Shown: positions 1 to 10,174, counted from the first letter of the stretch. The stretch: DNA of 64,000 nucleotides from Pseudomonas psychrophila HA-4 (GCF_000282975.1 NZ_ALJC01000094.1:1-64000); one strand, 5' to 3'. The notes: generated by a model from the sequence alone, not told the origin. Made by a program: numbers and translations.

Positions 1-44
1 CTTCCAGCTTCCAGCTTCCAGCTTCCAGCTTCCAGCTTCCAGCT
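1..44. repeat. Heptanucleotide tandem repeat (CTTCCAG)n
   Basis: Six uninterrupted copies of the 7-mer CTTCCAG run from the first base to position 42, followed by a partial copy. The window edge cuts the array, so its full length is unknown. No reading frame can be assigned to it here. A 7-bp unit would change frame with each copy gained or lost if it lay in a gene, but it appears intergenic, downstream of queD. Confidence 0.9.
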
Positions 45-118
45 AGCTCAAGTATAGGGCACAAAAAAACCACCGTTCAAAGTGCAGTGCAATTCACTTA
101 AGCCGAACTAGACCTCTT

Positions 119-180
119 AGGAGCGAACTTGCCTTGCGATCTTTTGATTTTAAGCAAAAGATTGCGAGCAAGTTCGTTCT
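119..180. repeat. REP-like palindrome
   Basis: Long imperfect inverted repeat. The left arm reads AGGAGCGAACTTGC then a GCGATCTTTT tail; the right arm carries the complement ending in GCAAGTTCGTTCT, around a loop near 148-154. This is the GAGCGAGCTTGCTCGCGATC class of extragenic palindrome seen again at 19463, 51032 and 60269. It lies downstream of queD, which reads leftward, and may help end its transcript. Confidence 0.75.
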
Positions 181-248
181 TGCAGTTGGTCTTGCGCAGT
201 TCTTGAGTAAACAGCATTGACCGCTCAAGGTGGTTCTATCTGAGTAGC

Positions 249-605
249 TCAGTCGCCGTAATAAATACAGCCGCTCGTGCACGTTTCATGAATTCGAATC
301 GCGGACAGTTCTGGAAGCAGAGGTTTCAATTGCTGCCAAATCCACTTGGCCAGGACTTCGCTGGTCGGGTTTTCCAAGCCTGGAATATCGTTCAAATAGT
401 TATGATCGAGCAGTTCATAGAGCGGTTTGAAAATTGCTTTTATTTCCGAGAAGTCACGGATCCATCCAGTTGCAGGATCAATGTCACCACTTAAATGAAT
501 CGCAACCTTGAACGAGTGCCCGTGTAAACGGCCGCACTTGTGGCCTTCTGGAACGTAAGGCAAGCGATGCGCTGATTCAAAGGTAAACTCTTTAAAAATT
601 TCCAC
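249..605 (-). CDS. queD: 6-carboxy-5,6,7,8-tetrahydropterin synthase QueD
   Basis: 118-residue QueD/PTPS-family enzyme. It converts dihydroneopterin triphosphate to 6-carboxytetrahydropterin, the second step of queuosine and preQ1 synthesis, in the cytoplasm. Zinc ligands fit His13 (SAHR), His28 and His30 (LHGHS). The catalytic cysteine is Cys24 in KCGRLHGH. Asp67-His68 (LLDHNY) and Glu107 (HETCTSG) complete the active site. Length is typical of bacterial QueD. The gene stands alone and diverges from the PepSY operon across about 195 bp. No other queuosine gene is in the window. Confidence 0.96.
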   Translation of the reverse strand: MEIFKEFTFESAHRLPYVPEGHKCGRLHGHSFKVAIHLSGDIDPATGWIRDFSEIKAIFKPLYELLDHNYLNDIPGLENPTSEVLAKWIWQQLKPLLPELSAIRIHETCTSGCIYYGD

Positions 606-732
606 GGTGTTTATAGCTCTGAAGAAGTGGCTATCGCCTTGGCGATGAATGCAGGCCGGCAGTTTAGCAGCTAACGCGCTGCAAGCGAAAAAACCGCGAT
701 CAGTTACCTACCTGCCGCTCAAGGGAATTCAG

Positions 733-787
733 TTTCGATTAAGGCTGAAACGCTATAGTTTGTTATTCACGTGCCACCAATGGCACG
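733..787 (+). promoter_or_regulatory. Candidate promoter with hairpin before the PepSY operon
   Basis: A TATAGT -10-like hexamer lies at 754-759. A perfect 7-bp inverted repeat, CGTGCCA-CCAA-TGGCACG (770-787), follows just before the ribosome binding site. The hairpin would sit at the very 5' end of the transcript or act as an operator. No convincing -35 was seen. Confidence 0.35.
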
Positions 788-800
788 AAGCGAGAGGTAA

Positions 801-1118
801 GTGATCACAGTGAGTGTTTACGTTCGCGGGTTTGTTGCACTTGTGTGTTTGGCATTCTGTTCGGTGGCCATCTCGCGGGATTTGGGCCAGGACGAAGCGT
901 TACGTTTGCGTGAGCAAGGCGTGATCCTGCCCTTGGAGCAAGTGCTTCGAAAGGCTATTGAGCGTTATCCGGATGCAAAGCTACTGGAAGTCGAACTGGA
1001 GGAAGATGACGATATTTATGTGTATGAAGTTGAGCTACTGACGCCCAGCGGTGTTGTTCGGGAACTCAAGTTGAATGCCGCAGATGGCCAATTGCTTAAA
1101 GATAAGGTTGATGATTAA
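801..1118 (+). CDS. PepSY domain periplasmic protein
   Basis: 105-residue protein with an N-terminal signal segment (about residues 8-24, [13 protein letters not shown]). A PepSY-type domain follows, recognisable from the helix containing [17 protein letters not shown] and the strand pair ending [15 protein letters not shown]. PepSY domains are periplasmic and often inhibit proteases or modulate sensor kinases. The start is uncertain: GTG at 801 lies only 3 nt from GAGAGG, and GTG at 810 lies 12 nt from it; the second gives a neater signal peptide. The stop overlaps the response-regulator ATG by one base (TAATG), so the genes are translationally coupled. I infer it modulates the downstream kinase. 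Confidence 0.85.
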   Translation: MITVSVYVRGFVALVCLAFCSVAISRDLGQDEALRLREQGVILPLEQVLRKAIERYPDAKLLEVELEEDDDIYVYEVELLTPSGVVRELKLNAADGQLLKDKVDD

Positions 1119-1786
1119 TGCGGCTGTTGCTAGTAGAAGACCATGTCCCCTTGGCTGACGAACTGATCGCTGGCTTAAAACGCTTGGGCTACGCGGTAGA
1201 TTGGCTGGCCGACGGCCGCGATGCCCTTTATCAGGGTAAGAGCGAGCCTTATGACCTAATTATTCTAGATTTGGGTCTACCGGGAGTTCCGGGCATTGAT
1301 GTGCTCAAACAGTGGCGTGCAGAAGGGCTGACCACGCCAGTGTTGATTCTGACCGCCCGCAGTTCATGGTCTGAGCGCATTGAGGGGCTCAAGGCCGGAG
1401 CCGACGACTACGTGACCAAACCGTTTCATCCTGAAGAATTGCAGCTGCGGGTCCAGGCGTTATTACGCCGCTCTCACGGACAGACAAATCAGCCCCTGTT
1501 GAAGTCAGCAGGACTGCATCTGGATGAGTCGCGTCAATGCGTTCTCCATGATGGGGCTGAGGTACAACTGACTGCCGCTGAGTTTCGACTCTTGCGTTAC
1601 TTCATGCTTCATCCTCAGCAGATCCTCTCGAAGAGCCATTTGGCTGAGCATCTTTACAACGGCGAAACAGAGCGCGACTCCAATGTGCTTGAGGTTCATG
1701 TGAACCATCTACGGCGCAAGCTAGGCCGCTCGGTGATAGAAACGCGACGCGGGCAAGGCTACATGTTCGGGGCAACTGGCCAGTGA
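1118..1786 (+). CDS. OmpR-family response regulator (CarR/BqsR-like)
   Basis: 222-residue two-component regulator. The receiver domain (about 1-115) has the acidic pair Glu7-Asp8, phospho-acceptor Asp51 (LILDLGLPG) and Lys101 (TKPF). The OmpR/PhoB winged-helix domain (about 125-220) ends in RRGQGYMF. It is the middle gene of PepSY-regulator-kinase, overlapping both neighbours. The same trio next to a TlpQ-like chemoreceptor occurs in P. aeruginosa as PA2658-PA2656, where the pair is called CarRS or BqsRS and responds to Ca2+ and Fe2+. Assignment as the ortholog rests on remembered synteny and is an inference; the family call is secure. Confidence 0.95.
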   Translation: MRLLLVEDHVPLADELIAGLKRLGYAVDWLADGRDALYQGKSEPYDLIILDLGLPGVPGIDVLKQWRAEGLTTPVLILTARSSWSERIEGLKAGADDYVTKPFHPEELQLRVQALLRRSHGQTNQPLLKSAGLHLDESRQCVLHDGAEVQLTAAEFRLLRYFMLHPQQILSKSHLAEHLYNGETERDSNVLEVHVNHLRRKLGRSVIETRRGQGYMFGATGQ

Positions 1787-3102
1787 AATCCATTCAGCGG
1801 CGCTTGAGCATTGGTTTGATCAGTGTCTTGTTGGTGGCGGGCTTGGTGGTCAGCCAAGTGAGCTTCTGGTTATTCGAAAATGGTCTTCAGCGTTATCTGG
1901 AGTCTGGCCTGCAGAATGATAGCGAAAATTTGCTGGCGGCACTGACCCAAGGCTCTCAAGGTCTGCAACTAGATGAGCGGCGGCTCTCGCCCGCTTATCA
2001 GCGACCTTTTTCTGGCCACTACTTCAGCATTGATTTTGGCGACACCCATTGGCGCTCGCGTTCGCTATGGGACGCGCAACTGCCACGACCCACTCAGCTA
2101 GGACCGGACAGCACGCTGCAGCCTGGCCCGGAAGGGCAAATGCTGCTACTTCTGCGCAGTGACTATCAGCGCTTTGGAAAACCAGTTTCAATCACTGTGG
2201 CTCAGGACTACACGCCGATACGTGAGAGTTTCAAGCAGGTGCAAAGGATCGGTTTGGGCATTGGCATCTTTACGCTCATGGCCATCTTGTTAATGCAGCG
2301 GCTCACGGTTCGTCGAGCGTTGCGGCCACTGGAGATCGCGCGCAAACAGATCGTTCAACTGCAGTCAGGTCAGCGCTCACAACTTGATGCACAGGTGCCG
2401 CTTGAGCTTGAGCCCCTGGTGACGCAAATCAATGATCTTCTGGCCCATACCGAAGGTACTTTAAAGCGCTCGCGAAATGCGCTGGGTAACTTGGGGCATG
2501 CACTAAAAACCCCTCTGGCGGTCCTATTCAGTCTGGTCAATGACCAACAACTGGATAACTACCCCGGCCTTCAACAACGGTTGCGTGATCAGTTGGAATA
2601 CATACAGCAACGCATGAGCCGCGAGCTAAACCGTGCGCGTCTAGCAGGAGATGCATTACCGGGGGCTCAGTTTGACGCGGATGCTGAACTCTCCGTGTTG
2701 CTATCCACCCTGGGCATGATTCATGGCGCTCACCTGCAGCTCACGCTAAATGCTTCACCGGGGCTGCACATGCCCTGGGACCGTGAAGACATGCTCGAGC
2801 TGCTCGGCAACCTATTGGATAACGCCTGCAAATGGGCTGATGCGCAGGTAGAGCTGACGATTCGTCAAACGTCGAACGGTTTTGTCATTGAAGTTCAAGA
2901 CGACGGTCCTGGTATTCCTAAAATTGTACGTGATCAGGTTTTCAGTCGTGGCACACGTCTAGACGAACAAACCAGCGGTCATGGCTTGGGTTTGGGCATC
3001 GTGCGCGACATTGTAGAGGCCTGGGGAGGGGGGATGCAGCTTGAAACCGGCAGGTTGGGCGGGCTGTTGGTGGTCATCAAGCTGCAAGGGCGCAAGCATT
3101 GA
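1783..3102 (+). CDS. PhoQ-like sensor histidine kinase (CarS/BqsS-like)
   Basis: 439-residue inner-membrane kinase starting at a GTG inside the regulator's TGA (4-nt overlap). TM1 is about 12-32, the periplasmic sensor about 33-152, and TM2 about 157-175. The H-box is of the PhoQ type, [11 protein letters not shown], with phospho-acceptor His239. The ATPase domain shows [19 protein letters not shown] and GHGLGLGIV. BqsS of P. aeruginosa is reported to use a periplasmic RExxE iron motif; I see none in this periplasmic segment, so the signal may differ. It likely phosphorylates the adjacent OmpR-type regulator. Confidence 0.94.
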   Translation: MKSIQRRLSIGLISVLLVAGLVVSQVSFWLFENGLQRYLESGLQNDSENLLAALTQGSQGLQLDERRLSPAYQRPFSGHYFSIDFGDTHWRSRSLWDAQLPRPTQLGPDSTLQPGPEGQMLLLLRSDYQRFGKPVSITVAQDYTPIRESFKQVQRIGLGIGIFTLMAILLMQRLTVRRALRPLEIARKQIVQLQSGQRSQLDAQVPLELEPLVTQINDLLAHTEGTLKRSRNALGNLGHALKTPLAVLFSLVNDQQLDNYPGLQQRLRDQLEYIQQRMSRELNRARLAGDALPGAQFDADAELSVLLSTLGMIHGAHLQLTLNASPGLHMPWDREDMLELLGNLLDNACKWADAQVELTIRQTSNGFVIEVQDDGPGIPKIVRDQVFSRGTRLDEQTSGHGLGLGIVRDIVEAWGGGMQLETGRLGGLLVVIKLQGRKH

Positions 3103-3105
3103 AGA

Positions 3106-3140
3106 CGACGACTACCCCAGTGGCAGTCGTCGCCTGTTTT
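3106..3140 (+). terminator. Intrinsic terminator of the PepSY-regulator-kinase operon
   Basis: An 8-bp perfect stem, CGACGACT (3106-3113) with AGTCGTCG (3125-3132), is followed by CCTGTTTT. It starts 4 nt after the kinase stop codon and lies between convergent genes. Confidence 0.6.
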
Positions 3141-3190
3141 CGCCTTGCCTAGCCTTCGCTCGACAACATTTCGTGCAGACTTCTAGCGCG

Positions 3191-5338
3191 TTACACGCGG
3201 AACTGATCCATAAGCGTCTGCTGCTGGTTGGCCAGCGAATTAAGCGACTGGCTAACGCGTGCAGACTCATTGGCTTGCCCAGACAATGATTCAGTCACAT
3301 CGCGGATAGTCGCCACGTTGTGGTTAATCTCTTCGGCTACTGCACTTTGCTCCTCCGCTGCGCTGGCAATTTGCAAATTCATGTCGGTAATTACCGTGAC
3401 CGCCTCACCGATTTGTTGTAAAGCCGTCACCGTCTGTCCCACTTGCTCAACGCTGCCTTGAGCTTGGCGATGACTGTTGCTCATGGATGTCACCACCTCT
3501 TGAGTGCCGACTTGAAGTTGTTCAATTACCTGACGAGTTTCTTCGACCGACTCCTGAGTCCTTCGTGCCAGATTGCGCACTTCATCTGCCACCACGGCAA
3601 ATCCTCGACCGGCATCTCCCGCCCGTGCTGCCTCAATCGCCGCATTTAAGGCGAGTAAGTTGGTTTGTTCGGCAATCGCGCGAATCACCTCCAATACAGA
3701 GCCGATTTTCTCGCTGTTGGCCGCCAACCCTTCCACTTGTTTCATGGCCACACTCATGTCGGCGGCCAAGTGATTAATACTGGCGGTAGTACGATCAATA
3801 ATGGTCAGACCCTGCCGGGTAGCCTCATCAGCATCGCGCGCTGCGTGTGCGGCCTGTGCCGCGCTGCGTGCGACGTCTTGAGCGGTTGCGCTCATCTCAT
3901 GAGACGCAGTGGCGACCTGATCGACTTGGCGGTATTGCTGCTCCATGCCGGCGCTGGTTTGGGTGGCAATAGACGCAGACTGGTCGGCAGTGCTGCGGGC
4001 ATCCTGTACCGAGCCTTTAACCTCGGCAATGATGGGTTGCAGCTTGTCTAAGAAACGGTTGAACCAGCCTGCCAGTTGGCCCAGTTCGTCTTTTTTGTCG
4101 TAGGTCAGACGACGTGTCAGATCCCCTTCACCGCTGGCAATGTCTTCAAGCATGTGTGCGACGCTCAAGATAGGCCGTGTAACGCTACGGGCCATCAGCC
4201 ACACCAGCAGCAGGCCTATGATCGCCGCCAGTGAGCCCAAGCCAAGTTCAATCAGGGTGCCAGCGGTATTGCGCTCATCCAGCTCGGACTGTAACGCTTG
4301 GGCAGGGCCTACTAGTACCTGCTCAGGTACATCGAGCAATATGGCCCAAGCTTTGCTGCCTGGAATAGGAAAAAACGGCGTCAGTACCTTAAGGCGCTGT
4401 TGAGTGCGGATGTTGTGAGTTTGGCCAGCGCCAGTCATCAGTTTCATCAGTTGAGCGCCATCGTCAGGGTCCACCTGGTCTAAGCGCTGGCTGAGTTTGT
4501 TGGCATCGGCACTGAAGCCGGCCAGTACCCCTGCCGAGCTGATAATGCTCACATGGGTTTGCCCGTCGTACAGCTTCTTGCTTGCTGCCTGACTCATGGC
4601 TTGCAAGCTGTTGAGATTAATATCAACCGAAAGCGAGGCGATCACCTTGCCGTTGACTATCAGCGGGAAAACAATGCTGGTCATCAGCACGTTCTGCCCG
4701 TCCATTTCATAGAAGTAAGGTTCGATGATGCACGGCTTAAGTGTTGCGCGCGGGCAGGTAAACCATGAGTTATTGGCTTGTCCGCTAGGTCCGATACTTG
4801 TGTCAGTCATGTCGGTTTCAGGCAGCGCCATTGAGGTTAATTTACCCGGCGTCGGTTGCGACCAATAGAGGGCGAAACGGCCTTTGTCATTACTGCCGAG
4901 TACGTGTTGATGGTCAAAAAGCTGATCTTTGCCATCCAGCGCATTGGCCTCAAAGACCAGCGATATACCCAATAAATCAGGGTTAGCCTGCAGGGCGGAT
5001 TTAACCTGGCGCGTTAAGTCTTCGCGAAGATCGAATGCATCCAAAAAGCGCTTTTCAGATTGCTCACGCAAAAACAGGACTTGGCGGGAAAACCCGTTGC
5101 CGTACTGGTAGGCGTCCATAAACTGACGGCTAATAACCTGGGCTTGTGCTTCTCCTTGGGCTTCAATACGCGCTTGAGTGGACTCATTAAGCATCTTCGC
5201 GCTTGAGGCCTCTACAAGGTTGGAGGTGTACTCCATGCGATAGAGGGAAAGCCCCACCAGCAAGGCTACAACCCCCACGAGGCAAAGTCCGGCGAGGAGG
5301 GTGATTTTCCATTGAATGGAAAGCTGTCTGAGCGACAT
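3191..5338 (-). CDS. Methyl-accepting chemotaxis protein with dCache sensor (TlpQ/McpU-like)
   Basis: 715-residue chemoreceptor. TM1 is near residues 11-33 and a large periplasmic double-Cache domain spans about 40-350. TM2 is near 360-380 and is followed by a HAMP segment. The cytoplasmic hairpin carries the conserved tip [21 protein letters not shown]. TlpQ of P. aeruginosa (PA2654) and McpU of P. putida share this size, architecture and neighbourhood, and bind histamine or polyamines. Specificity for amines here is inferred, not visible. It is transcribed convergently to the kinase operon and divergently from a YuiF-like transporter, the same arrangement as PA2656-PA2653. Confidence 0.93.
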   Translation of the reverse strand: MSLRQLSIQWKITLLAGLCLVGVVALLVGLSLYRMEYTSNLVEASSAKMLNESTQARIEAQGEAQAQVISRQFMDAYQYGNGFSRQVLFLREQSEKRFLDAFDLREDLTRQVKSALQANPDLLGISLVFEANALDGKDQLFDHQHVLGSNDKGRFALYWSQPTPGKLTSMALPETDMTDTSIGPSGQANNSWFTCPRATLKPCIIEPYFYEMDGQNVLMTSIVFPLIVNGKVIASLSVDINLNSLQAMSQAASKKLYDGQTHVSIISSAGVLAGFSADANKLSQRLDQVDPDDGAQLMKLMTGAGQTHNIRTQQRLKVLTPFFPIPGSKAWAILLDVPEQVLVGPAQALQSELDERNTAGTLIELGLGSLAAIIGLLLVWLMARSVTRPILSVAHMLEDIASGEGDLTRRLTYDKKDELGQLAGWFNRFLDKLQPIIAEVKGSVQDARSTADQSASIATQTSAGMEQQYRQVDQVATASHEMSATAQDVARSAAQAAHAARDADEATRQGLTIIDRTTASINHLAADMSVAMKQVEGLAANSEKIGSVLEVIRAIAEQTNLLALNAAIEAARAGDAGRGFAVVADEVRNLARRTQESVEETRQVIEQLQVGTQEVVTSMSNSHRQAQGSVEQVGQTVTALQQIGEAVTVITDMNLQIASAAEEQSAVAEEINHNVATIRDVTESLSGQANESARVSQSLNSLANQQQTLMDQFRV

Positions 5339-5643
5339 GGAAACATCCTAAAAAGAGGCTTACACCGTTAACGGCAGTCAGGCATATTTCTTTACGGAAA
5401 GCGCTGAAGCGTGACCTTTAAAAACCGCGCTTAAGCCCTTTAAAAGTTAGGGTTAAATCGGTTTCTCCTTTGGAATTTCATAACGATAGGCTTGCGCTTT
5501 GACAAGGCGGCGATGCTGCTGCAAAGTGTGCGCCCTCAAATAAGTCCTCCCTTCCAAATCCGGCGACTGGAATAGCAGTCGATTGCCCGGAATTTCCCGC
5601 TTTACGGTGTTTTTATCGTCATGCGCGCTATGAGGTTGTAATA
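5339..5643. other. Divergent intergenic region, chemoreceptor / transporter
   Basis: This 305-bp region without a gene must hold both divergent promoters. A TTGACA hexamer lies at 5499-5504 in the transporter direction without a good -10. At 5431-5446 a TTAAG and a partial second copy AAAAG are spaced by 6 nt, resembling the reported BqsR/CarR direct-repeat box (TTAAG-N6-TTAAG, 8 of 10 matches). Nothing else stands out. Confidence 0.4.
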
Positions 5644-6963
5644 ATGAATGCAGTAATTGCCGCGGTCGGCATCATGTTGGTGCTCAGTCTGTCCCGTGTG
5701 CATGTGGTTATCGCCCTGATTGTGGGGGCCGTTGTCGGCGGTCTCGTCGGGGGGTTAAGCATCGAAGCAACGCTCAATGCGTTCAACAGCGGCTTGGGCG
5801 GCGGGGCAACTGTTGCGTTGTCCTACGCGATGCTAGGCGCCTTCGCTGTAGCGATTGCCAAGTCTGGGCTGGCTCATGCATTGGCTGATAAAGCACTGGT
5901 TATGGTCAATAAACAGCAGGCGGTCGGTGGCAACCAGATCAAATGGCTATTGATAGGCTTGTTGCTGGTGGTAGCAATTTGCTCGCAAAACATCTTGCCG
6001 ATTCACATCGCCTTTATTCCCTTGCTGGTTCCGCCTCTGCTGTATGTCCTGACCAAACTGAAGATTGATCGCCGTTTGATTGCCTGTGTCATGACTTTTG
6101 GTTTGATCACCCCGTACATGTTCCTACCTGTGGGCTTTGGCAATATCTTCCTCAATCAGATCTTGCTCGCCAACGTCAGTAAAAGTGGCGTGGACATTAG
6201 CGAGGTCAACGTCACCCATGCCATGGCAATTCCGGCGTTAGGCATGCTGTTTGGCCTGCTGATGGCGGTATTCATCAGCTACCGCAAAAAACGCGACTAT
6301 GACTTGGCCAAAATCGAGCAAGTCGAGCAGACAAGTATTACTTACAACCCGATAACCCTACTGGTGGCTGGTGTTGCCATCGCCGCAGCGTTCATTATTC
6401 AGCTATGGCTGGGCTCGATGATCATCGGTGCATTGGCGGGTTTTGTGATCTTCTCGGTGTCGGGCATTGTGCGTTGGCGTGAGACTGATGACTTGTTTAC
6501 CGAAGGCATGAAAATGATGGCCATGATTGGTTTTATCATGATTGCGGCTTCAGGCTTTGCTGAAGTCATGAAAGCCACAGGCGAAGTGAAATCGCTGGTT
6601 GAAGCCTCTGCGGGGTGGATAAATCACAGCAAGGGCTTAGGGGCATTACTGATGCTCTTGGTGGGCTTGCTGGTAACCATGGGCATTGGCTCGTCGTTTT
6701 CGACAGTACCAATCTTGGCCGCGATTTTCGTCCCTCTGTGCGTGCAGTTGGGCTTCAGCCCGATGTCCATCGTTTGTATCGTCGGAACTGCGGGCGCCTT
6801 GGGGGATGCGGGTTCTCCTGCGTCAGACTCAACCTTGGGCCCGACTTCCGGTTTGAACATTGACGGCCAGCACCACCACATTTGGGACACCGTAGTCCCT
6901 ACGTTCCTGCACTACAATTTGCCGTTATTGGCTTTTGGTTGGGTAGCCGCCATGGTTTTGTAA
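5644..6963 (+). CDS. YuiF-like / Na+:H+ antiporter-family transporter
   Basis: 439-residue polytopic inner-membrane protein with about 11-12 hydrophobic segments. It resembles the Na+/H+ antiporter family that includes B. subtilis YuiF, a putative amino acid transporter. Conserved-looking loops include [16 protein letters not shown] and [19 protein letters not shown] near the C-terminus. A ribosome site (TGAGG) precedes the ATG. It diverges from the amine-type chemoreceptor, as in P. aeruginosa PA2653/PA2654, which suggests transport of a chemoattractant such as an amine or amino acid; that link is inference. The stop is one base from the convergent pirin stop. Confidence 0.85.
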   Translation: MNAVIAAVGIMLVLSLSRVHVVIALIVGAVVGGLVGGLSIEATLNAFNSGLGGGATVALSYAMLGAFAVAIAKSGLAHALADKALVMVNKQQAVGGNQIKWLLIGLLLVVAICSQNILPIHIAFIPLLVPPLLYVLTKLKIDRRLIACVMTFGLITPYMFLPVGFGNIFLNQILLANVSKSGVDISEVNVTHAMAIPALGMLFGLLMAVFISYRKKRDYDLAKIEQVEQTSITYNPITLLVAGVAIAAAFIIQLWLGSMIIGALAGFVIFSVSGIVRWRETDDLFTEGMKMMAMIGFIMIAASGFAEVMKATGEVKSLVEASAGWINHSKGLGALLMLLVGLLVTMGIGSSFSTVPILAAIFVPLCVQLGFSPMSIVCIVGTAGALGDAGSPASDSTLGPTSGLNIDGQHHHIWDTVVPTFLHYNLPLLAFGWVAAMVL

Positions 6964-6964
6964 G

Positions 6965-7825
6965 TCAGGGCAGTTCGATACGACCGTCCTCTCCGGGGAC
7001 GGACGGCCAATCACCTGCCGCCCAGCGTGTTCTGGCCTGTTCAATCAGCGCCGGATCGCTGGCAACAAAGTTCCAGTTCATGCGTCGTGGTCCATCAAGC
7101 GGCGCGCCACCTATCAGCACTGCGTGGCAGTCACTTTCAGCACACAACGTCAACGCTTCCCCGGCGGGCAGCAGCACCAAGCTGCATGGTTCTAGCCTTT
7201 GGCCTTCCAGTTGAGCATCACCTTGCAACACATAAAGCGCCCGCTCCCGATGTTCGGCCGGAATAAGCAGCGTAGTGGCTGTCTGCATCTGCACTTCGGC
7301 ATATAACGTAGGCGATAGCACGGGTACGGGGGATGTCAGACAAAAGCCTGATCCTGCAATCATCCGTATGCTTACACCCAGGTTATCGCTCACGGGCAAA
7401 CTGCTGGCTGTGTGATGGCTGTATAGCCCCTTACCTTGTTCATGTTCTCGGGGCGACGCCAGCCACACTTGGAGTCCGTGCAAAGTCGAGCCCTGTGCCA
7501 GTAGCGAAGAGGGCGTACGTTCAATGTGGGCAATCGCCGCACCGGCTGTCATCCAGCTGACTTCGCCTGGTCCAACCTGCTGGTCCGAGCCCAAGCTGTC
7601 TTTGTGTTGCAGTTGGCCTTCGAATAGGTAGGTCAGGGTGGACAAGCCAATGTGCGGGTGCTGTCGGATATCCATCCCTCGACCAGGTGGGTAATGCGTT
7701 GCAAGCATGTGATCGAAAAACACAAAGGGCCCAACGCTGCGGCATTTAGCCGAAGGCAGCGGGCGCAAGATAGGTTGGCCTTCAACATCCTCGGCGCGAG
7801 GCATAATCACGGTGAATGTCGGCAT
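6965..7825 (-). CDS. Pirin family protein (bicupin)
   Basis: 286-residue pirin. The N-terminal cupin has the metal site expected for the family: His56 and His58 (RQHPHIG), His100 and Glu102 (AHIERTP). Pirins bind Fe2+ and some, like E. coli YhhW, show quercetin 2,3-dioxygenase activity; others bind regulatory partners. The substrate here is unknown. The ATG follows AGGACAGGCCC, a good ribosome site. It shares orientation with the OsmC gene but is separated from it by a terminator-like hairpin. It overlaps no gene and is convergent with the transporter, with one base between stops. Confidence 0.93.
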   Translation of the reverse strand: MPTFTVIMPRAEDVEGQPILRPLPSAKCRSVGPFVFFDHMLATHYPPGRGMDIRQHPHIGLSTLTYLFEGQLQHKDSLGSDQQVGPGEVSWMTAGAAIAHIERTPSSLLAQGSTLHGLQVWLASPREHEQGKGLYSHHTASSLPVSDNLGVSIRMIAGSGFCLTSPVPVLSPTLYAEVQMQTATTLLIPAEHRERALYVLQGDAQLEGQRLEPCSLVLLPAGEALTLCAESDCHAVLIGGAPLDGPRRMNWNFVASDPALIEQARTRWAAGDWPSVPGEDGRIELP

Positions 7826-7844
7826 GGGCCTGTCCTGGCAAAGA

Positions 7845-7873
7845 AGAAGCGTTGAGCATAACCCAACGCTTCT
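7845..7873 (-). terminator. Terminator-like hairpin after the osmC-like gene
   Basis: A perfect 10-bp inverted repeat AGAAGCGTTG / CAACGCTTCT with a 9-nt loop. On the minus strand it is followed by TCTTTGCC. It lies between the OsmC-type stop and the pirin start and so should separate the two transcripts. Confidence 0.6.
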
Positions 7874-7882
7874 AGCCCAGCA

Positions 7883-8299
7883 TTACTGGCTGAAAGCGCC
7901 TTCAGATAAATGGGTTTCGATGGAAACTTGGGCGGTGGTCATCAACTTATGCACGGGGCATTTGTCTGCGACGTTATGCAGCTCTTGGCGTTGCGCGTCC
8001 GTTAGCACGCCCTTGAGAGTCAGTTTGACGTGTAACGCGTATTTGCCTTTTTGCTCTTCGCTGGCATCGTGTTTGACTTCAACCGTGACGCCGGTAAGTG
8101 GAATGTCTTTCTTTTGCGCATACAGCTTAAGTGTTAATGCCTTGCACGCGCCTAGGGCTGCGTCGAAATAATCATGCGGACTTGGGGCAGAGCCTTCGCC
8201 CCCTAATGATTTGGGTAGATCAGTAAACACTTCGTGATCGTCGATTTTAATGCTGTGACGAAAGCCTTCGTGGGACGCGGTATTGACGGTAACAGTCAT
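7883..8299 (-). CDS. OsmC family peroxiredoxin
   Basis: 138-residue OsmC-fold protein of the thiol peroxidase type. It has two redox cysteines: Cys52 in LGACKALTL and Cys114 in DKCPVHK, the usual peroxidatic and resolving pair. OsmC/Ohr proteins reduce hydroperoxides in the cytoplasm. I place the start at the ATG at 8299, preceded by CCGAGGTTTGCC; the frame is open 23 codons further upstream but without a ribosome site. It is downstream of fabAB and separated from it by a strong terminator. Whether it is OsmC proper or a YhfA-like paralog cannot be settled here. Confidence 0.92.
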   Translation of the reverse strand: MTVTVNTASHEGFRHSIKIDDHEVFTDLPKSLGGEGSAPSPHDYFDAALGACKALTLKLYAQKKDIPLTGVTVEVKHDASEEQKGKYALHVKLTLKGVLTDAQRQELHNVADKCPVHKLMTTAQVSIETHLSEGAFSQ

Positions 8300-8374
8300 G
8301 GCAAACCTCGGAGTGGAGTGATAAAGGTCCTGATCTTTATAGAGCACTCTGGGAGTTGTACGTTCCATTAGGCA

Positions 8375-8406
8375 AAAAAATGCCCCGACTAGGTCGAGGC
8401 ATTTTT
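8375..8406 (-). terminator. Intrinsic terminator of fabAB
   Basis: A hairpin TGCCCCGAC-TAG-GTCGAGGCA with one mismatch is flanked by an A run on the left and a T run on the right. On the minus strand it follows the fabB stop by about 20 nt and ends in TTTTTTT, a classical rho-independent terminator. Confidence 0.88.
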
Positions 8407-8426
8407 ATTGAGCGGGAGGGCTGGGC

Positions 8427-9647
8427 TTACTTGCCTTCCCAGCGCTTCAGAACCAGAGTGGCATTAGTGCCACCGAAGCCGAAGCTGTTGCTCATAACGG
8501 TGTTGATAGTGGCATCTTCACGCGTCTTGGTCAGGATTGGCATGTCAGCGACAGCCGGGTCCAGCTCTTCAATGTTGGCGGAGCCAGCAATGAAGTTGCC
8601 TTCCATCATCAGCATGCAGTAGATCGCTTCGTGAACGCCAGCGGCGCCCAAGGAGTGACCCGACAGGCTTTTGGTCGAGCTGATCGGTGGCGCTTTGTCT
8701 GCGAACAGTTCGCGAATGCCTTTCATCTCTGCCACGTCACCGACCGGAGTCGACGTGCCGTGGGTGTTGATGTAGTCGATAGGAGCATCAACTGTCGACA
8801 TTGCCATCTGCATACAGCGGATAGCGCCCTCGCCACTCGGTGCAACCATGTCGTAGCCGTCAGACGTTGCGCCGTAGCCAACGATTTCAGCGTAGATCTT
8901 GGCGCCACGGGCCAGAGCATGTTCCAGCTCTTCAACCACAACCATGCCGCCACCGCCAGCGATGACAAAACCATCACGCTTGGCGTCATAGGCACGGGAG
9001 GCTTTTTCTGGGGTTTCGTTGTACTGGCTCGACAGTGCGCCCATGGCGTCGAACAGGAACGATTGGCTCCAATGCTCTTCTTCACCGCCGCCAGCGAATA
9101 CGATGTCCTGCTTGCCCATCTGAATCTGTTCCATGGCGTTACCGATGCAGTGAGCACTGGTGGCGCAGGCAGAAGCGATGGAGTAGTTCAGGCCCTTGAT
9201 TTTGAACGGGGTCGCCAGACAAGCCGAAACGGTGCTGCTCATGGTCCGCGTTACACGGTATGGGCCGACGCGTTTCACGCCTTTTTCGCGCAGGATGTCG
9301 AGCGCTTCCATCTGGTTCAAGGTCGACGCGCCGCCAGAACCCGCGATCAAGCCAGTGCGCGTGTTGGAGACTTGCTCCTCGGTCAGGCCCGAATCAGTGA
9401 TCGCGTCTTTCATGGCCAAGTATGCGTAAGCAGCTGCGTGGCCAACGAAACGATAAATCTTGCGATCGATCAGCTCTTCGAGGTTCAGGTCAATGGAGCC
9501 GGAAACCTGGCTACGCAGACCCATTTCGGCATATTCCGGGTTAAATCGGATACCAGGGCGACTTGCACGCAGGTTAGCGGAGACGGTCTCTTTGTCATTG
9601 CCCAGGCACGAAACGATGCCCAGACCAGTGATAACGACGCGGCGCAT
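8427..9647 (-). CDS. fabB: 3-oxoacyl-ACP synthase I FabB
   Basis: 406-residue condensing enzyme of type II fatty acid synthesis. It elongates acyl-ACP with malonyl-ACP and is essential for the unsaturated branch after FabA. The catalytic triad is Cys161 (SACATSAH), His296 (NTHGTSTP) and His331 (SGHSLGAAG). Length matches E. coli FabB (406). It follows fabA by 11 nt on the same strand, the standard Pseudomonas fabAB operon, and ends at an intrinsic terminator. Confidence 0.98.
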   Translation of the reverse strand: MRRVVITGLGIVSCLGNDKETVSANLRASRPGIRFNPEYAEMGLRSQVSGSIDLNLEELIDRKIYRFVGHAAAYAYLAMKDAITDSGLTEEQVSNTRTGLIAGSGGASTLNQMEALDILREKGVKRVGPYRVTRTMSSTVSACLATPFKIKGLNYSIASACATSAHCIGNAMEQIQMGKQDIVFAGGGEEEHWSQSFLFDAMGALSSQYNETPEKASRAYDAKRDGFVIAGGGGMVVVEELEHALARGAKIYAEIVGYGATSDGYDMVAPSGEGAIRCMQMAMSTVDAPIDYINTHGTSTPVGDVAEMKGIRELFADKAPPISSTKSLSGHSLGAAGVHEAIYCMLMMEGNFIAGSANIEELDPAVADMPILTKTREDATINTVMSNSFGFGGTNATLVLKRWEGK

Positions 9648-9658
9648 GCGGATAACCC

Positions 9659-10174
9659 TTAAAAGTTGTCAGTGGAAGTGAATACGCCGACCCGAAGGCC
9701 TTCGGCAGTATAAATCTCGCGACCGTCGACAGTGACCGAACCATCGGCAATGGCCAGGTTCAGCTTGCCCTTGAGGACGCGCTTGATTTGAATGTTGTAG
9801 GTGACTTTCTTGGCTGTTGGCAAAACCTGGCCAAAGAACTTCACTTCGCCCGAACCCAAGGCGCGACCGCGGCCAGGCAAGCCTTGCCAGCCTAGGTAGA
9901 AACCTACCAATTGCCACATGGCGTCGAGGCCCAGGCAGCCCGGCATTACCGGATCGCCTTCAAAGTGGCAGGCAAAGAACCACAGGTCTGGATTGATATC
10001 CAGCTCGGCGACCAATTCACCTTTGCCGTACTTGCCGCCTTCTTCACTGATATGGGTGATGCGATCCACCATCAGCATGTTCGGGGCGGGCAGTTGCGCG
10101 TTACCTGGGCCGAACAGTTCGCCGCGGCTACAGCGCAGCAAATCTTCCCGAGTAAAGGCGTTTTGTTTGGTCAT
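9659..10174 (-). CDS. fabA: 3-hydroxydecanoyl-ACP dehydratase/isomerase FabA
   Basis: 171-residue hotdog enzyme. It dehydrates 3-hydroxydecanoyl-ACP and isomerises trans-2 to cis-3 decenoyl-ACP, the branch point to unsaturated fatty acids. The active site is His70 ([10 protein letters not shown]) and Asp84 (GLDAMWQL). Length equals the E. coli enzyme. A GAGGAG-type ribosome site (GAGGAGCTCGC) precedes the ATG. It is first in fabAB. The 248-bp upstream region holds an imperfect palindrome at 10308-10321 that could be a fatty-acid-responsive operator. Confidence 0.98.
   Translation of the reverse strand: MTKQNAFTREDLLRCSRGELFGPGNAQLPAPNMLMVDRITHISEEGGKYGKGELVAELDINPDLWFFACHFEGDPVMPGCLGLDAMWQLVGFYLGWQGLPGRGRALGSGEVKFFGQVLPTAKKVTYNIQIKRVLKGKLNLAIADGSVTVDGREIYTAEGLRVGVFTSTDNF

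Noticed and set aside
8631..9662. A 343-codon open frame antisense to fabB
   Set aside because: It is a codon-bias shadow of fabB, which has full catalytic residues and family length. The antisense frame has no recognisable domain or ribosome site.
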